This document shows, piece after piece, positions 19,040 through 28,615 of a stretch of DNA of 64,000 bases (positions are counted from its first letter, which is position 1; each line of letters opens with the position of its first letter). The translations under genes and the position numbers were made by a program. The notes beneath the pieces are model-generated. The model was given only the letters and a program-made list of their open reading frames with translations. It had not been told where the DNA came from and ran no database searches. This stretch comes from CBDFLA01 sp965248915 (GTDB lineage: Bacteria; Pseudomonadota; Alphaproteobacteria; M2410), in NCBI GenBank assembly GCA_965248915.1, contig OZ252216.1, forward strand, positions 930,001 through 994,000. Reading direction: 5' to 3'.

Positions 19040-21457
19040 TTATTGTTGATTTGGGTCGATGGTCATCCGCTTGATGACAAGTGGTTCTAGTATCTCTCTA
19101 TCAGTGACCATTGGGAGAAGTCGACCCTCCCGCCAATGCGGTTCAAAATCTCGGTATTGTTCCGATAGTATGTTCCCAGATTGCCCGGTTGTTTGCACAA
19201 ATACCGACCGATCCAAATCCTCAAAGTCATAGACCGCACGGTACCCAGCACCATGTCGATTGACAAAGGGAGAGGACCCAGAGCCGTAGTAAGAACCCTG
19301 ATTGGGTGTGAAAGGACCGCCACCTGTTTCCGATACGATATTGAAATAGTTCTTCAAGATGGGAAAGAAGCCGAAAGGACGATGTTCGTGGACGGCGCGG
19401 TGTTCAGAACCCCATCGCCATTCAGACCAGTCTTTCCCCAACCGATCTTCGAGATCGTCTATGGCCTCATTCAATGCATTTGAGACGAGTTGATCGCAGT
19501 TTGGTTCTGGGTCCATCGACGACGTCCCGCACCAGTGTGATTGTCCGTCCTTGTCGTTTAGGACATTGATCAAAAAATAAGGGGAGGGGCGGGAGATCCG
19601 AGCGGATGAGTCGCCCAGCCGCTGTTCGACAATAATTTTTCCAAGGTGACGCGTCCAAGCAGAGAAGAGAAGCGGTGCAATGCCGTCTGCCTGCATGTGA
19701 CCCTCCCAGGTCTCCAAGAGATTGAGTGCTCTTGACGGGTCTTCCATTTCGCCTCCAATTCGAAGAAGTAACGGCAACATCTCTTTCGCATAGTCGGAGA
19801 CATTGTCGGTTTGAATGGCCGCCAAGGACTCAATCGTGTGTTTTTCTTTCTCCTTGATGAGGTTTGCAATTCGATTGGCGCGGTAGGGAACGCCCCACTC
19901 ATAGGTGAGATGGTGATTGTAGTCGTCTGGAACGATCTTTTGGTTTGCGGTGACGATCATGCCCTCGGTCGGATTGTAGACCCGTGGCAGTTCATCGAAG
20001 GGAATGTATCCGACCCAATCATTTTGTTCGAGCCAACCAGGAGCTGGGAGCATGCCCTTGGTTTGATGGTCCGGGCCGCGGACCGGAACAATGCCTGGCG
20101 CAACGAAACCAATATTTCCACGCACATCTGCATAGACGATATTTTGCATCGGCGAATGAAAATGTCGCAAAGCAGTGTTGAAGGCCGTCCAGTCCTTCGC
20201 ATGGCGTGCGCCCAAAAGGCCGTCCATTGCGCGTTCATCGCTGGCCAATCCCGTCCAAGCCAGTGCAAGAACATGACCTTCGTCGATCATTGGGAGATCC
20301 TCGACCAATGAGGTCGGCAATACTGGTCCATGCCGCGTTTGTCGAACATCAATCTCGATATCTCGACCGAACCGAACTTTGATTGTCTCTTTCCGTGATT
20401 CGAATACTTGCCACCCATCTGGTGTGCGGTATTCATTTAAGTTTTCTGGGTTCAACTGCTCCACATAAAGGTCTTGAGTATCTGGACCGGTGTTTGTGAA
20501 CCCCCATGCGATGTCATTTGTCCGTCCCAAAACCACAAGCGGAAAACCAGGAAGTGTTGCACCAATAATGTCACCTTCGGGCGTTTGCATATGGGCGAGA
20601 TACCAAATACTGGGAGCTGAAAATCCAAGATGGGGGTCATTTGCCAGCAACGGCGCGCCGGTTGTGGTTCTGTGCCCATCAATGACCCAATTGTTCGATG
20701 CCTCGATGGAGCCAAAGTTCGGGAGGGTGAACGAAACTTGTTCTTCATCTTCCTGCACAAAGGGAAAAAGGTCTGAAAGCGAAGGCAGGACGATTGCTTC
20801 GTCACCTGGATAGGGTGGTTGCAATTCGGTGAGTTCCTGTGGCGTGATTTCGCTAAGGAGCGCACTTCTTTGCAACTCTGACCACAGATTAGTCGACAGG
20901 CCCACCGACATCATCCGCAACACGGCAACGGAGTCTGTGGGTGTCCAGCGTTCAGGCGTATGACCAAGAAGAATGAACTCCGGAGAGAGAGAACGTCCGC
21001 GCTCTTCAAACACTTGATTGACACCGTCGCTATAGGCTTCCAATGCAACCCTTGAGGCTTTTGACAAGTTGGGTATCGAGTCATGTGCGGCCTCGTAAAG
21101 ACCTAGGGTCCGCGTGACGGTGTCGAACTGGACCCCAAGCCGCCCGACGATTTCTGACATTCTCCCCTGAACAATCCGTCGCGACATCTCCATTTGCCAG
21201 GATCTGTTTTCTGCATGAAGAACGCCCAAGGCAAAATAGGCGCCATACTCGTCTTCAGAAAATATATGCGGCACATGGTTTTCATCCCAAAGCACCTCAA
21301 CGCTTGTTGTGAGGCTTGATGAGACAAGTTGGTCGGGTGATGTATGAAGCGTACGCTGAAGTTGCAGTATCTGCGTTGACAGCGCCAGGATCAAAATCAC
21401 TGAAAATATGAGAAGGACCCGCGCAAAACCCAGGGTTAGTTTTCGTTTCTTCGACAT
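19040..21457 (-). CDS. Penicillin acylase family Ntn-hydrolase
   Basis: 805-residue precursor of an N-terminal-nucleophile amidase. A signal-anchor hydrophobic stretch spans residues 11-31. The autoprocessing site and nucleophile are visible as EASNNWVID with Ser254; cleavage before it would give a small and a large subunit. The early VLWDENHVPHIFSEDEYGAYFALG and HAENRSWQME segments are typical of the family. These enzymes hydrolyse amide bonds in acyl-homoserine lactones, penicillins or acylated peptides; the substrate here is unknown. Divergent from the dehydrogenase gene at 21552. Confidence 0.92.
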   Translation of the reverse strand: MSKKRKLTLGFARVLLIFSVILILALSTQILQLQRTLHTSPDQLVSSSLTTSVEVLWDENHVPHIFSEDEYGAYFALGVLHAENRSWQMEMSRRIVQGRMSEIVGRLGVQFDTVTRTLGLYEAAHDSIPNLSKASRVALEAYSDGVNQVFEERGRSLSPEFILLGHTPERWTPTDSVAVLRMMSVGLSTNLWSELQRSALLSEITPQELTELQPPYPGDEAIVLPSLSDLFPFVQEDEEQVSFTLPNFGSIEASNNWVIDGHRTTTGAPLLANDPHLGFSAPSIWYLAHMQTPEGDIIGATLPGFPLVVLGRTNDIAWGFTNTGPDTQDLYVEQLNPENLNEYRTPDGWQVFESRKETIKVRFGRDIEIDVRQTRHGPVLPTSLVEDLPMIDEGHVLALAWTGLASDERAMDGLLGARHAKDWTAFNTALRHFHSPMQNIVYADVRGNIGFVAPGIVPVRGPDHQTKGMLPAPGWLEQNDWVGYIPFDELPRVYNPTEGMIVTANQKIVPDDYNHHLTYEWGVPYRANRIANLIKEKEKHTIESLAAIQTDNVSDYAKEMLPLLLRIGGEMEDPSRALNLLETWEGHMQADGIAPLLFSAWTRHLGKIIVEQRLGDSSARISRPSPYFLINVLNDKDGQSHWCGTSSMDPEPNCDQLVSNALNEAIDDLEDRLGKDWSEWRWGSEHRAVHEHRPFGFFPILKNYFNIVSETGGGPFTPNQGSYYGSGSSPFVNRHGAGYRAVYDFEDLDRSVFVQTTGQSGNILSEQYRDFEPHWREGRLLPMVTDREILEPLVIKRMTIDPNQQ

Positions 21458-21551
21458 GGTGGGACCATCTCTTCGTTAGTGCGTGCCTTTTTACCTGGCC
21501 AATGCTATGGGCATTTTCAGCGTAGGTCGAGCATCACAAAAAGGAAACGAC

Positions 21552-22445
21552 ATGTCCTCAAAATCCACCCATGTCAAAAAAGTCAGCTTCATCGGTCTCG
21601 GCGTTATGGGATATCCCATGGCGGGTCACTTAGCGCGTGGGGGCCTGGAAGTAACGGCATTCAATCGCACAGCATCAAAGGCGGAAACTTGGGTCGCAGA
21701 ATTCGGCGGTCGAAGTGTTGAGACACCTCAGGCGGCGGCGGAAAATGCGGACATCGTGTTTGCCTGTGTCGGCAATGATGACGACATCAAAGAGGTTACG
21801 ATTGGGCCGGATGGGGCTCTCGGCGCGATGAAGGCTGGTGCCATCTTCGTTGATCACACGACGGCGTCTGCAGATGTCGCACGGCAATTGTTCAATGAAG
21901 CCAAGGGCCGAGAGATCGACTTCCTCGACGCGCCCATCTCCGGTGGACAAGCGGGGGCGGAGAACGGTGTTCTAACTGTCATGGTAGGTGGTGAGGAGGG
22001 GCCTTTTGAACGTGCGGAACCGGTCATTGGAAATTTCGCCCGCTCAATCAAGTTGATGGGCCCGAGCGGCGCTGGTCAATTGACGAAGATGGTCAATCAA
22101 ATCTGCATTGCAGGTCTCGTTCAGGCGCTGTCAGAAGGTCTAGATTTCGCAGAACGCGCAGGTTTGGATGGTCGTGACGTCATTGATGTAATCTCAAAAG
22201 GAGCCGCACAATCTTGGCAGATGGAAAATCGGCACGCCACCATGATTGATCGTGAGTTTGAACACGGCTTTGCCGTTGATTGGATGCGAAAAGACCTCGG
22301 ATTCTGCTTTGAAGAAGCTGAGCGCAACGGCGCGGACTTACCAATTACGCAGCAGGTTGATCAACTCTATGCGAAGGTTCAAGCTCTTGGGGGTGGTCGT
22401 TGGGATACGTCGAGTTTGATTTCCTTGTTACAGCGCGCGGACTAG
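21552..22445 (+). CDS. NAD(P)-dependent beta-hydroxyacid dehydrogenase (3-hydroxyisobutyrate dehydrogenase family)
   Basis: 297-residue dehydrogenase. It has the Rossmann motif FIGLGVMGYPMAGHL, the substrate loop DAPISGGQAGAENG, and the catalytic-lysine region GAGQLTKMVNQ. Family substrates include 3-hydroxyisobutyrate, tartronate semialdehyde and glyoxylate; sequence does not decide. The ATG at 21552 follows AAGGAA, so the open frame reaching back to 21483 is not used. Its last 101 bases overlap the 3' end of the gene on the opposite strand. Confidence 0.9.
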   Translation: MSSKSTHVKKVSFIGLGVMGYPMAGHLARGGLEVTAFNRTASKAETWVAEFGGRSVETPQAAAENADIVFACVGNDDDIKEVTIGPDGALGAMKAGAIFVDHTTASADVARQLFNEAKGREIDFLDAPISGGQAGAENGVLTVMVGGEEGPFERAEPVIGNFARSIKLMGPSGAGQLTKMVNQICIAGLVQALSEGLDFAERAGLDGRDVIDVISKGAAQSWQMENRHATMIDREFEHGFAVDWMRKDLGFCFEEAERNGADLPITQQVDQLYAKVQALGGGRWDTSSLISLLQRAD

Positions 22446-23160
22446 CACGCTCCAACAGAGTATGTGCAGCCCCTTGTCGAAGAATGACGGCGCCGCCGAT
22501 CTCGATAGCGATCTCTTGCGACAGAGAGGCCACTTCTTCAGGGCCGACGTTTTCGTTACGAGACCAAATACGCTCACCCGTCGCCGCATCTTTTAGGCAG
22601 AGGCGCATCTGTGCACCTTCCGTCGTGCGCTTCACGGTTCCAGCAACGACGTAGACAGATGCCTTACCGTTGGAACTGCAGGGCTGCGGCGTTGGTGATG
22701 ACAAGCAAGCTTTTTGCGTTTGCAGATTTGGAACGCGTTTCAAGGTCGCGTGGAGACCATCGGCAAGTTCGCGCGCGATCATCCGATCAATTCCATCGCC
22801 GCGCACAAAGTCGTCCAACGGGAGAATGCGAATAATCGGCGTGGTTGCAACCGGCTGATCGTCGACGCATTTTTCTCTCTTCTCGACCTCGCGAACGTCT
22901 TTATCTGCGAGGGCACCGACCGTAGTGCGCTCACGCATCCGTTTGGGCTTGGGTTCTTGAATGCGACCATAGTCTGCTAACGTTTCCCCACGAAAGAGAG
23001 GACGCAGAGGGCGGATTGCCAATTTGAATAGGAAATAAAAACCCGCCAACCCTAGGATGACGGATACGAGCGCGATCAAAGGACCGGCGCCTGCATATTC
23101 TAGATCTTCTCCGAGCCAACTGCTCGCCAAAGCGACCCAAGCTTCGAATAACTCAGCCAA
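22345..23160 (-). CDS. Membrane-anchored protein with TolB/FlgO-like domain
   Basis: 271-residue protein, not assigned to a pathway. One membrane segment lies at about 26-48 (PLIALVSVILGLAGFYFLFK). A charged linker follows, then a domain like the TolB-N/FlgO fold found C-terminal to adenylate cyclases and regulators: ARELADGLHATLKRVPNL, YVVAGTVKRTTEGAQMRLCL, DAATGERIWSRNE. The start is TTG with a strong AGGGGAAG seven bases upstream. The last ~33 residues are encoded opposite the end of the dehydrogenase gene and look poorly conserved, so the functional domain ends before the overlap. Confidence 0.75.
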   Translation of the reverse strand: MAELFEAWVALASSWLGEDLEYAGAGPLIALVSVILGLAGFYFLFKLAIRPLRPLFRGETLADYGRIQEPKPKRMRERTTVGALADKDVREVEKREKCVDDQPVATTPIIRILPLDDFVRGDGIDRMIARELADGLHATLKRVPNLQTQKACLSSPTPQPCSSNGKASVYVVAGTVKRTTEGAQMRLCLKDAATGERIWSRNENVGPEEVASLSQEIAIEIGGAVILRQGAAHTLLERASPRAVTRKSNSTYPNDHPQELEPSHRVDQPAA

Positions 23161-23239
23161 GTGTCTTCCCCTAACACCATCACGGGCACCAATCTTTGGT
23201 GACCCGACTACCCCGTACCAGCTTACCCCGAATCTGAGG

Positions 23240-24247
23240 CTACGCCCCTTTCAACCGCTCCGCAACATTTGCTGCAAAGTAGGTTAAGACGCCGTCGGCC
23301 CCAGCCCGTTTGAACGCTAACAAACTCTCAAAGATCACTCGCTCACCATCCAGCCATCCGCGCTCTGCGGCGGCCGTCAACATGGCGTACTCACCGGACA
23401 CTTGATAAGCAAATGTCGGTACGTTGAAATTGTGCTTCACTTTTGAGACAATGTCCAGATAGGGCATGCCAGGTTTTACCATGATCATGTCCGCGCCCTC
23501 TGAAATATCGAGAGAAACCTCCCGAAGGGCTTCATCTGCGTTCGCCGGATCCATCTGATAGGTCTTCTTGTCGCCTTTCAACGCGCCAGTTGAGCCCACC
23601 GCATCCCTAAAAGGACCATAGAAAGCTGATGCATACTTCGCCGCATAGGCCATAATTTGCGTATTGTGATGTCCATCCGCTTCCAAAGCCGACCGAATGG
23701 CGCCAATTCGACCGTCCATCATGTCCGAGGGCGCAACGATGTCGCAGCCCGCTTCGACTTGGACAAGTGATTGTTTTGCCAAGATATCTACGGTTTCATC
23801 GTTCAAAATCGTCCCGTGGTCGGAGAGCAATCCGTCATGGCCGTGATCTGTATAGGGGTCGAGCGCCACGTCACAGAGGATGCCGATCTCAGGCACGTTC
23901 TGTTTGATGGCCCGTGTGGCCTGGCAAATCAAGTTCTCTGGATTGAGCGCCTCCCGCCCATCGGGTGATCGGAGCTCTGGGTTCGTATAGGGGAACAAAG
24001 CGATCGCTGGAATTCCAAGTTCGGCCGCGTGTTCCGCAGCTTTGACCGCAAGATCTACCGAAAGCCGCTTGACGCCGGGCATCGAGTCGACTTCGACGCT
24101 TTGCTTCTCACCATCCACAACAAAGATTGGCCAAATCAGATCATCAACCGAGAGGCGGGACTCAGAAACCAGCCGTCTTGACCAATCCGCGCGACGATTT
24201 CGCCGAAGGCGCGTGTCTGGAAAACGTGGCGAGGGACGATCGGTCAT
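23240..24247 (-). CDS. hemB: Delta-aminolevulinic acid dehydratase (porphobilinogen synthase)
   Basis: Condenses two 5-aminolevulinate molecules to porphobilinogen in heme and B12 synthesis. The two Schiff-base lysines are Lys204 (YAAKYASAFYGPFR) and Lys258 (MIMVKPGMPY). The metal site reads DVALDPYTDHGHDG, i.e. aspartates in place of the cysteines of the zinc enzymes, so this is the Mg2+-dependent class. The ATG at 24247 is used; a TTG at 24256 is the alternative. It works with HemA encoded at 29565. Divergent from icmF. Confidence 0.96.
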   Translation of the reverse strand: MTDRPSPRFPDTRLRRNRRADWSRRLVSESRLSVDDLIWPIFVVDGEKQSVEVDSMPGVKRLSVDLAVKAAEHAAELGIPAIALFPYTNPELRSPDGREALNPENLICQATRAIKQNVPEIGILCDVALDPYTDHGHDGLLSDHGTILNDETVDILAKQSLVQVEAGCDIVAPSDMMDGRIGAIRSALEADGHHNTQIMAYAAKYASAFYGPFRDAVGSTGALKGDKKTYQMDPANADEALREVSLDISEGADMIMVKPGMPYLDIVSKVKHNFNVPTFAYQVSGEYAMLTAAAERGWLDGERVIFESLLAFKRAGADGVLTYFAANVAERLKGA

Positions 24248-24513
24248 CAATTCCAATACCTTGCTATGGAGCCGGTAGGTTTTCTAAGCGCCAATGATGA
24301 CTAAGTCCAGAACACTGCACCGCAAAAGAGCAGGATTAGACCTTTCATTCAACATGGGATAAGGTAAGGGATACTGACTTAAAACTCTGAAAACACGGGC
24401 GGGTGGGTCTGCTATGATGGGGTGTCAGGAACAGGTCGATTGATATTGTGACCTTTCGAGACTTCAACCGGACCGCCCACCCGAGAGCGATATCGAGACA
24501 AGGAAGTGCCCCC

Positions 24514-27500
24514 ATGTCGGTGACTGCACAAGACGCCCCTCATTCTTTGCCTGAAAAATATCAAGCCGAAAACAGAGTCCGGATTGTCACGGCGACCAGT
24601 CTCTTCGACGGCCACGACGCGGCCATCAACGTGATGCGTCGGATTCTACAGTCGACGGGCGCTGAAATTATCCATCTCGGCCACAATCGCTCAGTGCAAG
24701 AAATCGTCAATGCGGCGATCCAAGAGGATGTCCAGGCAATTGCCATTAGCTCCTACCAAGGCGGTCATGTGGAGTTTTTCCAGTACATGATCGATGTGCT
24801 CAAGGAGCGTGGATCCGAGCACATCCAGGTCTTCGGTGGCGGTGGCGGTGTCATTGTTCCCCATGAAATTCGGTCCCTCCACGATTACGGCGTTCGCCGT
24901 ATTTATGCGCCAGAGGATGGCCAAAAGCTTGGTCTACAGGGGATGATCAACGACATCTGTCAGAAGTCCGATTTCGATCCATGCGAAAACCTGCCAAAGG
25001 ACTTGAGTGGCTTGAAGGCGGGAGACCGCTCGGATCTTGCACGTCTCATCACGGCCTTGGACAACGGATCGCTCGATGAATCTCTCAAGAAAGAGATTCA
25101 AGCCGCTGTAAAATCAGAGAAAACACCGCCTGTCTTCGGCATTACTGGCACCGGCGGGGCAGGCAAGTCGTCTCTCACAGATGAGATCATCAGACGTTTC
25201 CGGCTGGATCAAGATGATCAATTGAAGATCGCGATCATTGCCATCGATCCGTCCCGTCGACGTAGCGGTGGGGCCCTTTTGGGCGACCGTATTCGAATGA
25301 ATGCCATTGATCACCCCAATATCTACATGCGGTCCCTAGCAACGAGGGATGCTCAGACTGAAGTCCCCGATCATTTGGCCGATGTCATCAATGTCACCAA
25401 GCTCGCCGGTTTTGACCTCGTGATTGTTGAAACGCCAGGGATCGGGCAGGGCAATGCCGCCTTGCTGCCTCTGGTTGATCTCTCCATGTATGTGATGACC
25501 CCAGAATTTGGTGCCGCCACCCAGCTTGAAAAAATCGACATGCTGGATTTTGCCGATGTCATCGCCATCAACAAATTCGACCGGAGAGGGGCCGAGGATG
25601 CTCTGCGCGATGTGCGCAAGCAGGTTCAGCGAAACCATGAGGACTTCTCATCTTCTCCTGAAAGCCTGCCGGTATTTGGCACGATCGCGTCTCGGTTCAA
25701 CGACGATGGCGTGACGGCGCTCTACCAAGGTATTCGAAAGAAGCTCGAAGAGCGTGGATTGATGAATTTCAGTGACGGCCACTTGCCGGAACTTTCGATC
25801 AAAGCCCCCTCAGGCTCCACGGTCATTGTGCCGCCGGATCGCCGGCGTTACTTAGCAGAAATCGCCGAACAAGTGCGCGGCTTCCACCAGGAAACCCAAG
25901 CCCAAGCGCGCGTTGCCCGCGAACATCAGCAGCTTGCCGCCGCGAAGGACATGCTGACAGCCGCTGGAAAATCCGCTGGGGATCTAGATAGTTTGATCTC
26001 AGGGAGGTCAGACCAGCTTTCCGCGGAATCCAAGGCGCTTCTCGAAGAGTGGCCAACTCTAAAACTGGCCTATGAGCAAGATGAGTTTGTGTCCAAAGTC
26101 CGTGACCGCGAAATTCGCACCAAGACCTTCACAGAAACGCTCAGCGGCAACCGTGTGCAAAAGGTCTCTTTGCCTGCTTACGAAGATGAAGGAGAGATCC
26201 TGAAATGGCGGAGAAAAGAAAATCTGCCCGGGTTTTTCCCTTACACCGCTGGGGTCTTTCCTTTTAAACGCGAAGGCGAGGATCCAGCCCGCATGTTTGC
26301 AGGTGAAGGCGACGCTTTTCAGACGAACCAACGTTTCAAGAAATTGTCCGAACACTCTGAAGCTAAAAGGCTTTCGACGGCCTTTGACTCCGTAACATTG
26401 TATGGGTTTGAGCCAGACGAACGCCCCGACATCTACGGTAAGGTTGGCAATTCAGGCGTGTCGATTGCGACCCTCGAGGACATGAAGGTGCTTTATGACG
26501 GGTTTGATCTTTGTGATCCGCGCAATTCTGTTTCCATGACCATCAATGGTCCGGCACCAACGATCCTGGCCTTCTTCCTAAACACTGCCATCGATCAAAG
26601 AATTGAGGCCTTTGAGAAGGAAAACGGTCGGGCTCCAAACGCAAGCGAAGCCCAAGATATGCGGGCCTGGGTCTTGGAGAATGTTCGCGGCACGGTGCAA
26701 GCCGACATCTTGAAGGAAGATCAGGGGCAAAACACCTGCATCTTCTCCACCGAGTTTTCCTTGAAAATGATGGGCGATATTGCGGCTTATTTTGTCGACA
26801 ACAATGTCCGTAATTTCTATTCCGTTTCCATCTCCGGCTATCACATCGCAGAAGCAGGCGCCAACCCGATCAGTCAATTGGCCTTCACCTTAGCAAACGG
26901 CTTTACCTATGTAGAAGCTTACCTAGCGCGCGGCCTCAAGATTGACGACTTTGCCCCCAATCTTTCCTTCTTCTTCTCCAATGGCATGGATCCCGAGTAC
27001 ACCGTACTTGGCCGAGTGGCGAGGCGCATTTGGGCCATCAATATGCGCGACAAATACGGGGCCAATGCGCGCAGCCAAAAGCTCAAGTACCACATCCAAA
27101 CCTCCGGCCGCTCTCTGCACGCCCAAGAGATGGCGTTCAATGACATTCGAACCACGCTTCAGGCGCTCATCGCCAGTTATGACAACTGCAACAGCCTACA
27201 TACCAACGCCTATGACGAAGCCATAACGACCCCAACTGGTGAGTCCGTCAGGCGGGCCTTGGCCATCCAAATGATCATCAACCGCGAATGGGGTCTGTCG
27301 AAGAACGAAAATCCGAACCAGGGATCTTTTATCATCGATGAGCTCACAGATCTGGTTGAAGAAGCCGTATTGACTGAGTTTGAGCGGATCTCCGACCGCG
27401 GCGGCGTGCTCGGAGCCATGGAAACCGGGTATCAGCGAGGCCGGATACAAGACGAATCCATCCTCTACGAACACAAGAAACACGACGGATCGTTACCGAT

Positions 27501-27789
27501 TGTCGGTGTTAATACTTTCCTCAATCCGGAAGAGGAAGCATCCGAGGAAAAGGTCATTGAACTCGCAAGGTCGACCGACAAGGTCAAACAGAGCCAATTG
27601 AAAAGGCTGCGCGACTTCCAAAACCGACACGAGAGCGAAGCGACGAAGGCGCTCAAAGCCCTTCAACAATCGGTCCTCGAGAACCAAAATGTGTTTGCGG
27701 AACTGATGAAAGCCGCACGAGTTTGCTCTCTCGGTCAGATTACCAACGCCTTGTTCGAAGTCGGCGGGCAGTATCGTCGAAACATGTAA
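24514..27789 (+). CDS. icmF: Fused isobutyryl-CoA mutase IcmF (B12 domain, G-protein chaperone, mutase)
   Basis: Adenosylcobalamin enzyme that interconverts isobutyryl-CoA and n-butyryl-CoA. The 1091 residues match the ~1093 of known IcmF. Order: B12-binding domain (from about 23, LFDGHDAAINVMRRIL), MeaB-like GTPase (P-loop GITGTGGAGKSS at about 209, NKFD near 352), then the TIM-barrel mutase domain. Two substrate-selecting residues fit isobutyryl-CoA rather than methylmalonyl-CoA mutase: Phe595 in ARMFAGEG (Tyr in MCM) and Gln739 in GQNTCIF (Arg in MCM). The ATG at 24514 has AAGGAAG upstream; a GTG at 24448 is less likely. No cobalamin riboswitch is seen in the 266 bases upstream. Confidence 0.95.
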   Translation: MSVTAQDAPHSLPEKYQAENRVRIVTATSLFDGHDAAINVMRRILQSTGAEIIHLGHNRSVQEIVNAAIQEDVQAIAISSYQGGHVEFFQYMIDVLKERGSEHIQVFGGGGGVIVPHEIRSLHDYGVRRIYAPEDGQKLGLQGMINDICQKSDFDPCENLPKDLSGLKAGDRSDLARLITALDNGSLDESLKKEIQAAVKSEKTPPVFGITGTGGAGKSSLTDEIIRRFRLDQDDQLKIAIIAIDPSRRRSGGALLGDRIRMNAIDHPNIYMRSLATRDAQTEVPDHLADVINVTKLAGFDLVIVETPGIGQGNAALLPLVDLSMYVMTPEFGAATQLEKIDMLDFADVIAINKFDRRGAEDALRDVRKQVQRNHEDFSSSPESLPVFGTIASRFNDDGVTALYQGIRKKLEERGLMNFSDGHLPELSIKAPSGSTVIVPPDRRRYLAEIAEQVRGFHQETQAQARVAREHQQLAAAKDMLTAAGKSAGDLDSLISGRSDQLSAESKALLEEWPTLKLAYEQDEFVSKVRDREIRTKTFTETLSGNRVQKVSLPAYEDEGEILKWRRKENLPGFFPYTAGVFPFKREGEDPARMFAGEGDAFQTNQRFKKLSEHSEAKRLSTAFDSVTLYGFEPDERPDIYGKVGNSGVSIATLEDMKVLYDGFDLCDPRNSVSMTINGPAPTILAFFLNTAIDQRIEAFEKENGRAPNASEAQDMRAWVLENVRGTVQADILKEDQGQNTCIFSTEFSLKMMGDIAAYFVDNNVRNFYSVSISGYHIAEAGANPISQLAFTLANGFTYVEAYLARGLKIDDFAPNLSFFFSNGMDPEYTVLGRVARRIWAINMRDKYGANARSQKLKYHIQTSGRSLHAQEMAFNDIRTTLQALIASYDNCNSLHTNAYDEAITTPTGESVRRALAIQMIINREWGLSKNENPNQGSFIIDELTDLVEEAVLTEFERISDRGGVLGAMETGYQRGRIQDESILYEHKKHDGSLPIVGVNTFLNPEEEASEEKVIELARSTDKVKQSQLKRLRDFQNRHESEATKALKALQQSVLENQNVFAELMKAARVCSLGQITNALFEVGGQYRRNM

Positions 27790-27972
27790 GTAATCTCTCG
27801 AAACCGTTCCGTATGCTGCCAATTCAACCATTGATTAACCTTGACAAGAGGTTGATAAATGCCAGCGTTTGTGCGGCATTGGGACACTTTCAATCGATTC
27901 AAATTAAGAACTCTTTAGCGAATACCGGACTACTCTACAGGTCACGTAATTGCTTAAAGGGGCGTTGTAAGT

Positions 27973-28494
27973 ATGAGTATTTCAAATACAGCCCAAATGA
28001 TCGGTGGCAGCCCGGCGACTGAGCCGGATCGCGATAGTCTAAGAGTCCAATACCTAGAGTCATTGACATTGATCGAGCGACTGCACCGTCAGTTGTTGGA
28101 TGTGATCAAAGATGATCTTGAGAGAGCCGGGCTTTCTGACATCAACAGCGTTCAAGCGCTACTGTTGTTCAATATCGGTGACGCTGAAATGACAGCGGGT
28201 GAACTTCGCTCCCGTGGTCACTATCTCGGTTCTAACGTTTCGTACAATCTCAAGAAGCTTGTTGAAACGGGATACATACACCACGAGCGTTCAGAAATGG
28301 ATCGCCGCTCCGTGCGTGTTCGGTTGACCGAAAAAGGCCAAGAGATTTGCGATCAAGTTGAGCAGCTCTACAAGCGTCATACGGAATCGATCACAGAGGT
28401 CGGCGGCGTTCAGCCTGACGATCTCGACAATCTGAACCGAACGCTCAAGCGAATGGAGCGGTTCTGGACCGATCAGATCCGATATCGACTGTAG
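27973..28494 (+). CDS. ldtR: MarR-family regulator LdtR
   Basis: 173-residue winged-helix transcription factor. The stretch YLGSNVSYNLKKLVETGYI with DRRSVRVRLTEKG closely matches LdtR, described in Rhizobiales as a regulator of L,D-transpeptidase and stress tolerance. The N-terminal SVQALLLFNIGDAEMTAGEL is the same family's dimer/wing region. AAGGGG precedes the ATG. No L,D-transpeptidase gene is adjacent in the window, so its target must be elsewhere. A strong terminator follows. Confidence 0.88.
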   Translation: MSISNTAQMIGGSPATEPDRDSLRVQYLESLTLIERLHRQLLDVIKDDLERAGLSDINSVQALLLFNIGDAEMTAGELRSRGHYLGSNVSYNLKKLVETGYIHHERSEMDRRSVRVRLTEKGQEICDQVEQLYKRHTESITEVGGVQPDDLDNLNRTLKRMERFWTDQIRYRL

Positions 28495-28518
28495 ATCTCG
28501 CATTATTCAGTTTAATAG

Positions 28519-28544
28519 GGCGGCCTTGAGGGCCGCCTTTTTTT
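28519..28544 (+). terminator. Rho-independent terminator after ldtR
   Basis: A seven-base perfect stem GGCGGCC/GGCCGCC with a five-base loop is followed by seven T residues. It lies 25 bases after the ldtR stop and isolates ldtR from the downstream phosphodiesterase gene. Confidence 0.92.
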
Positions 28545-28615
28545 GTGTGTATTGGCGAAATTGCCTAGAATGGGCGGTGAACTCTTGAATAAGTGCAAAA
28601 CGAGGCTCATTCGAC

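Noticed and set aside
24248..24513. Cobalamin riboswitch upstream of icmF
   Set aside because: No B12-box-like conserved segment or long leader structure was seen; the region is a short divergent promoter gap.
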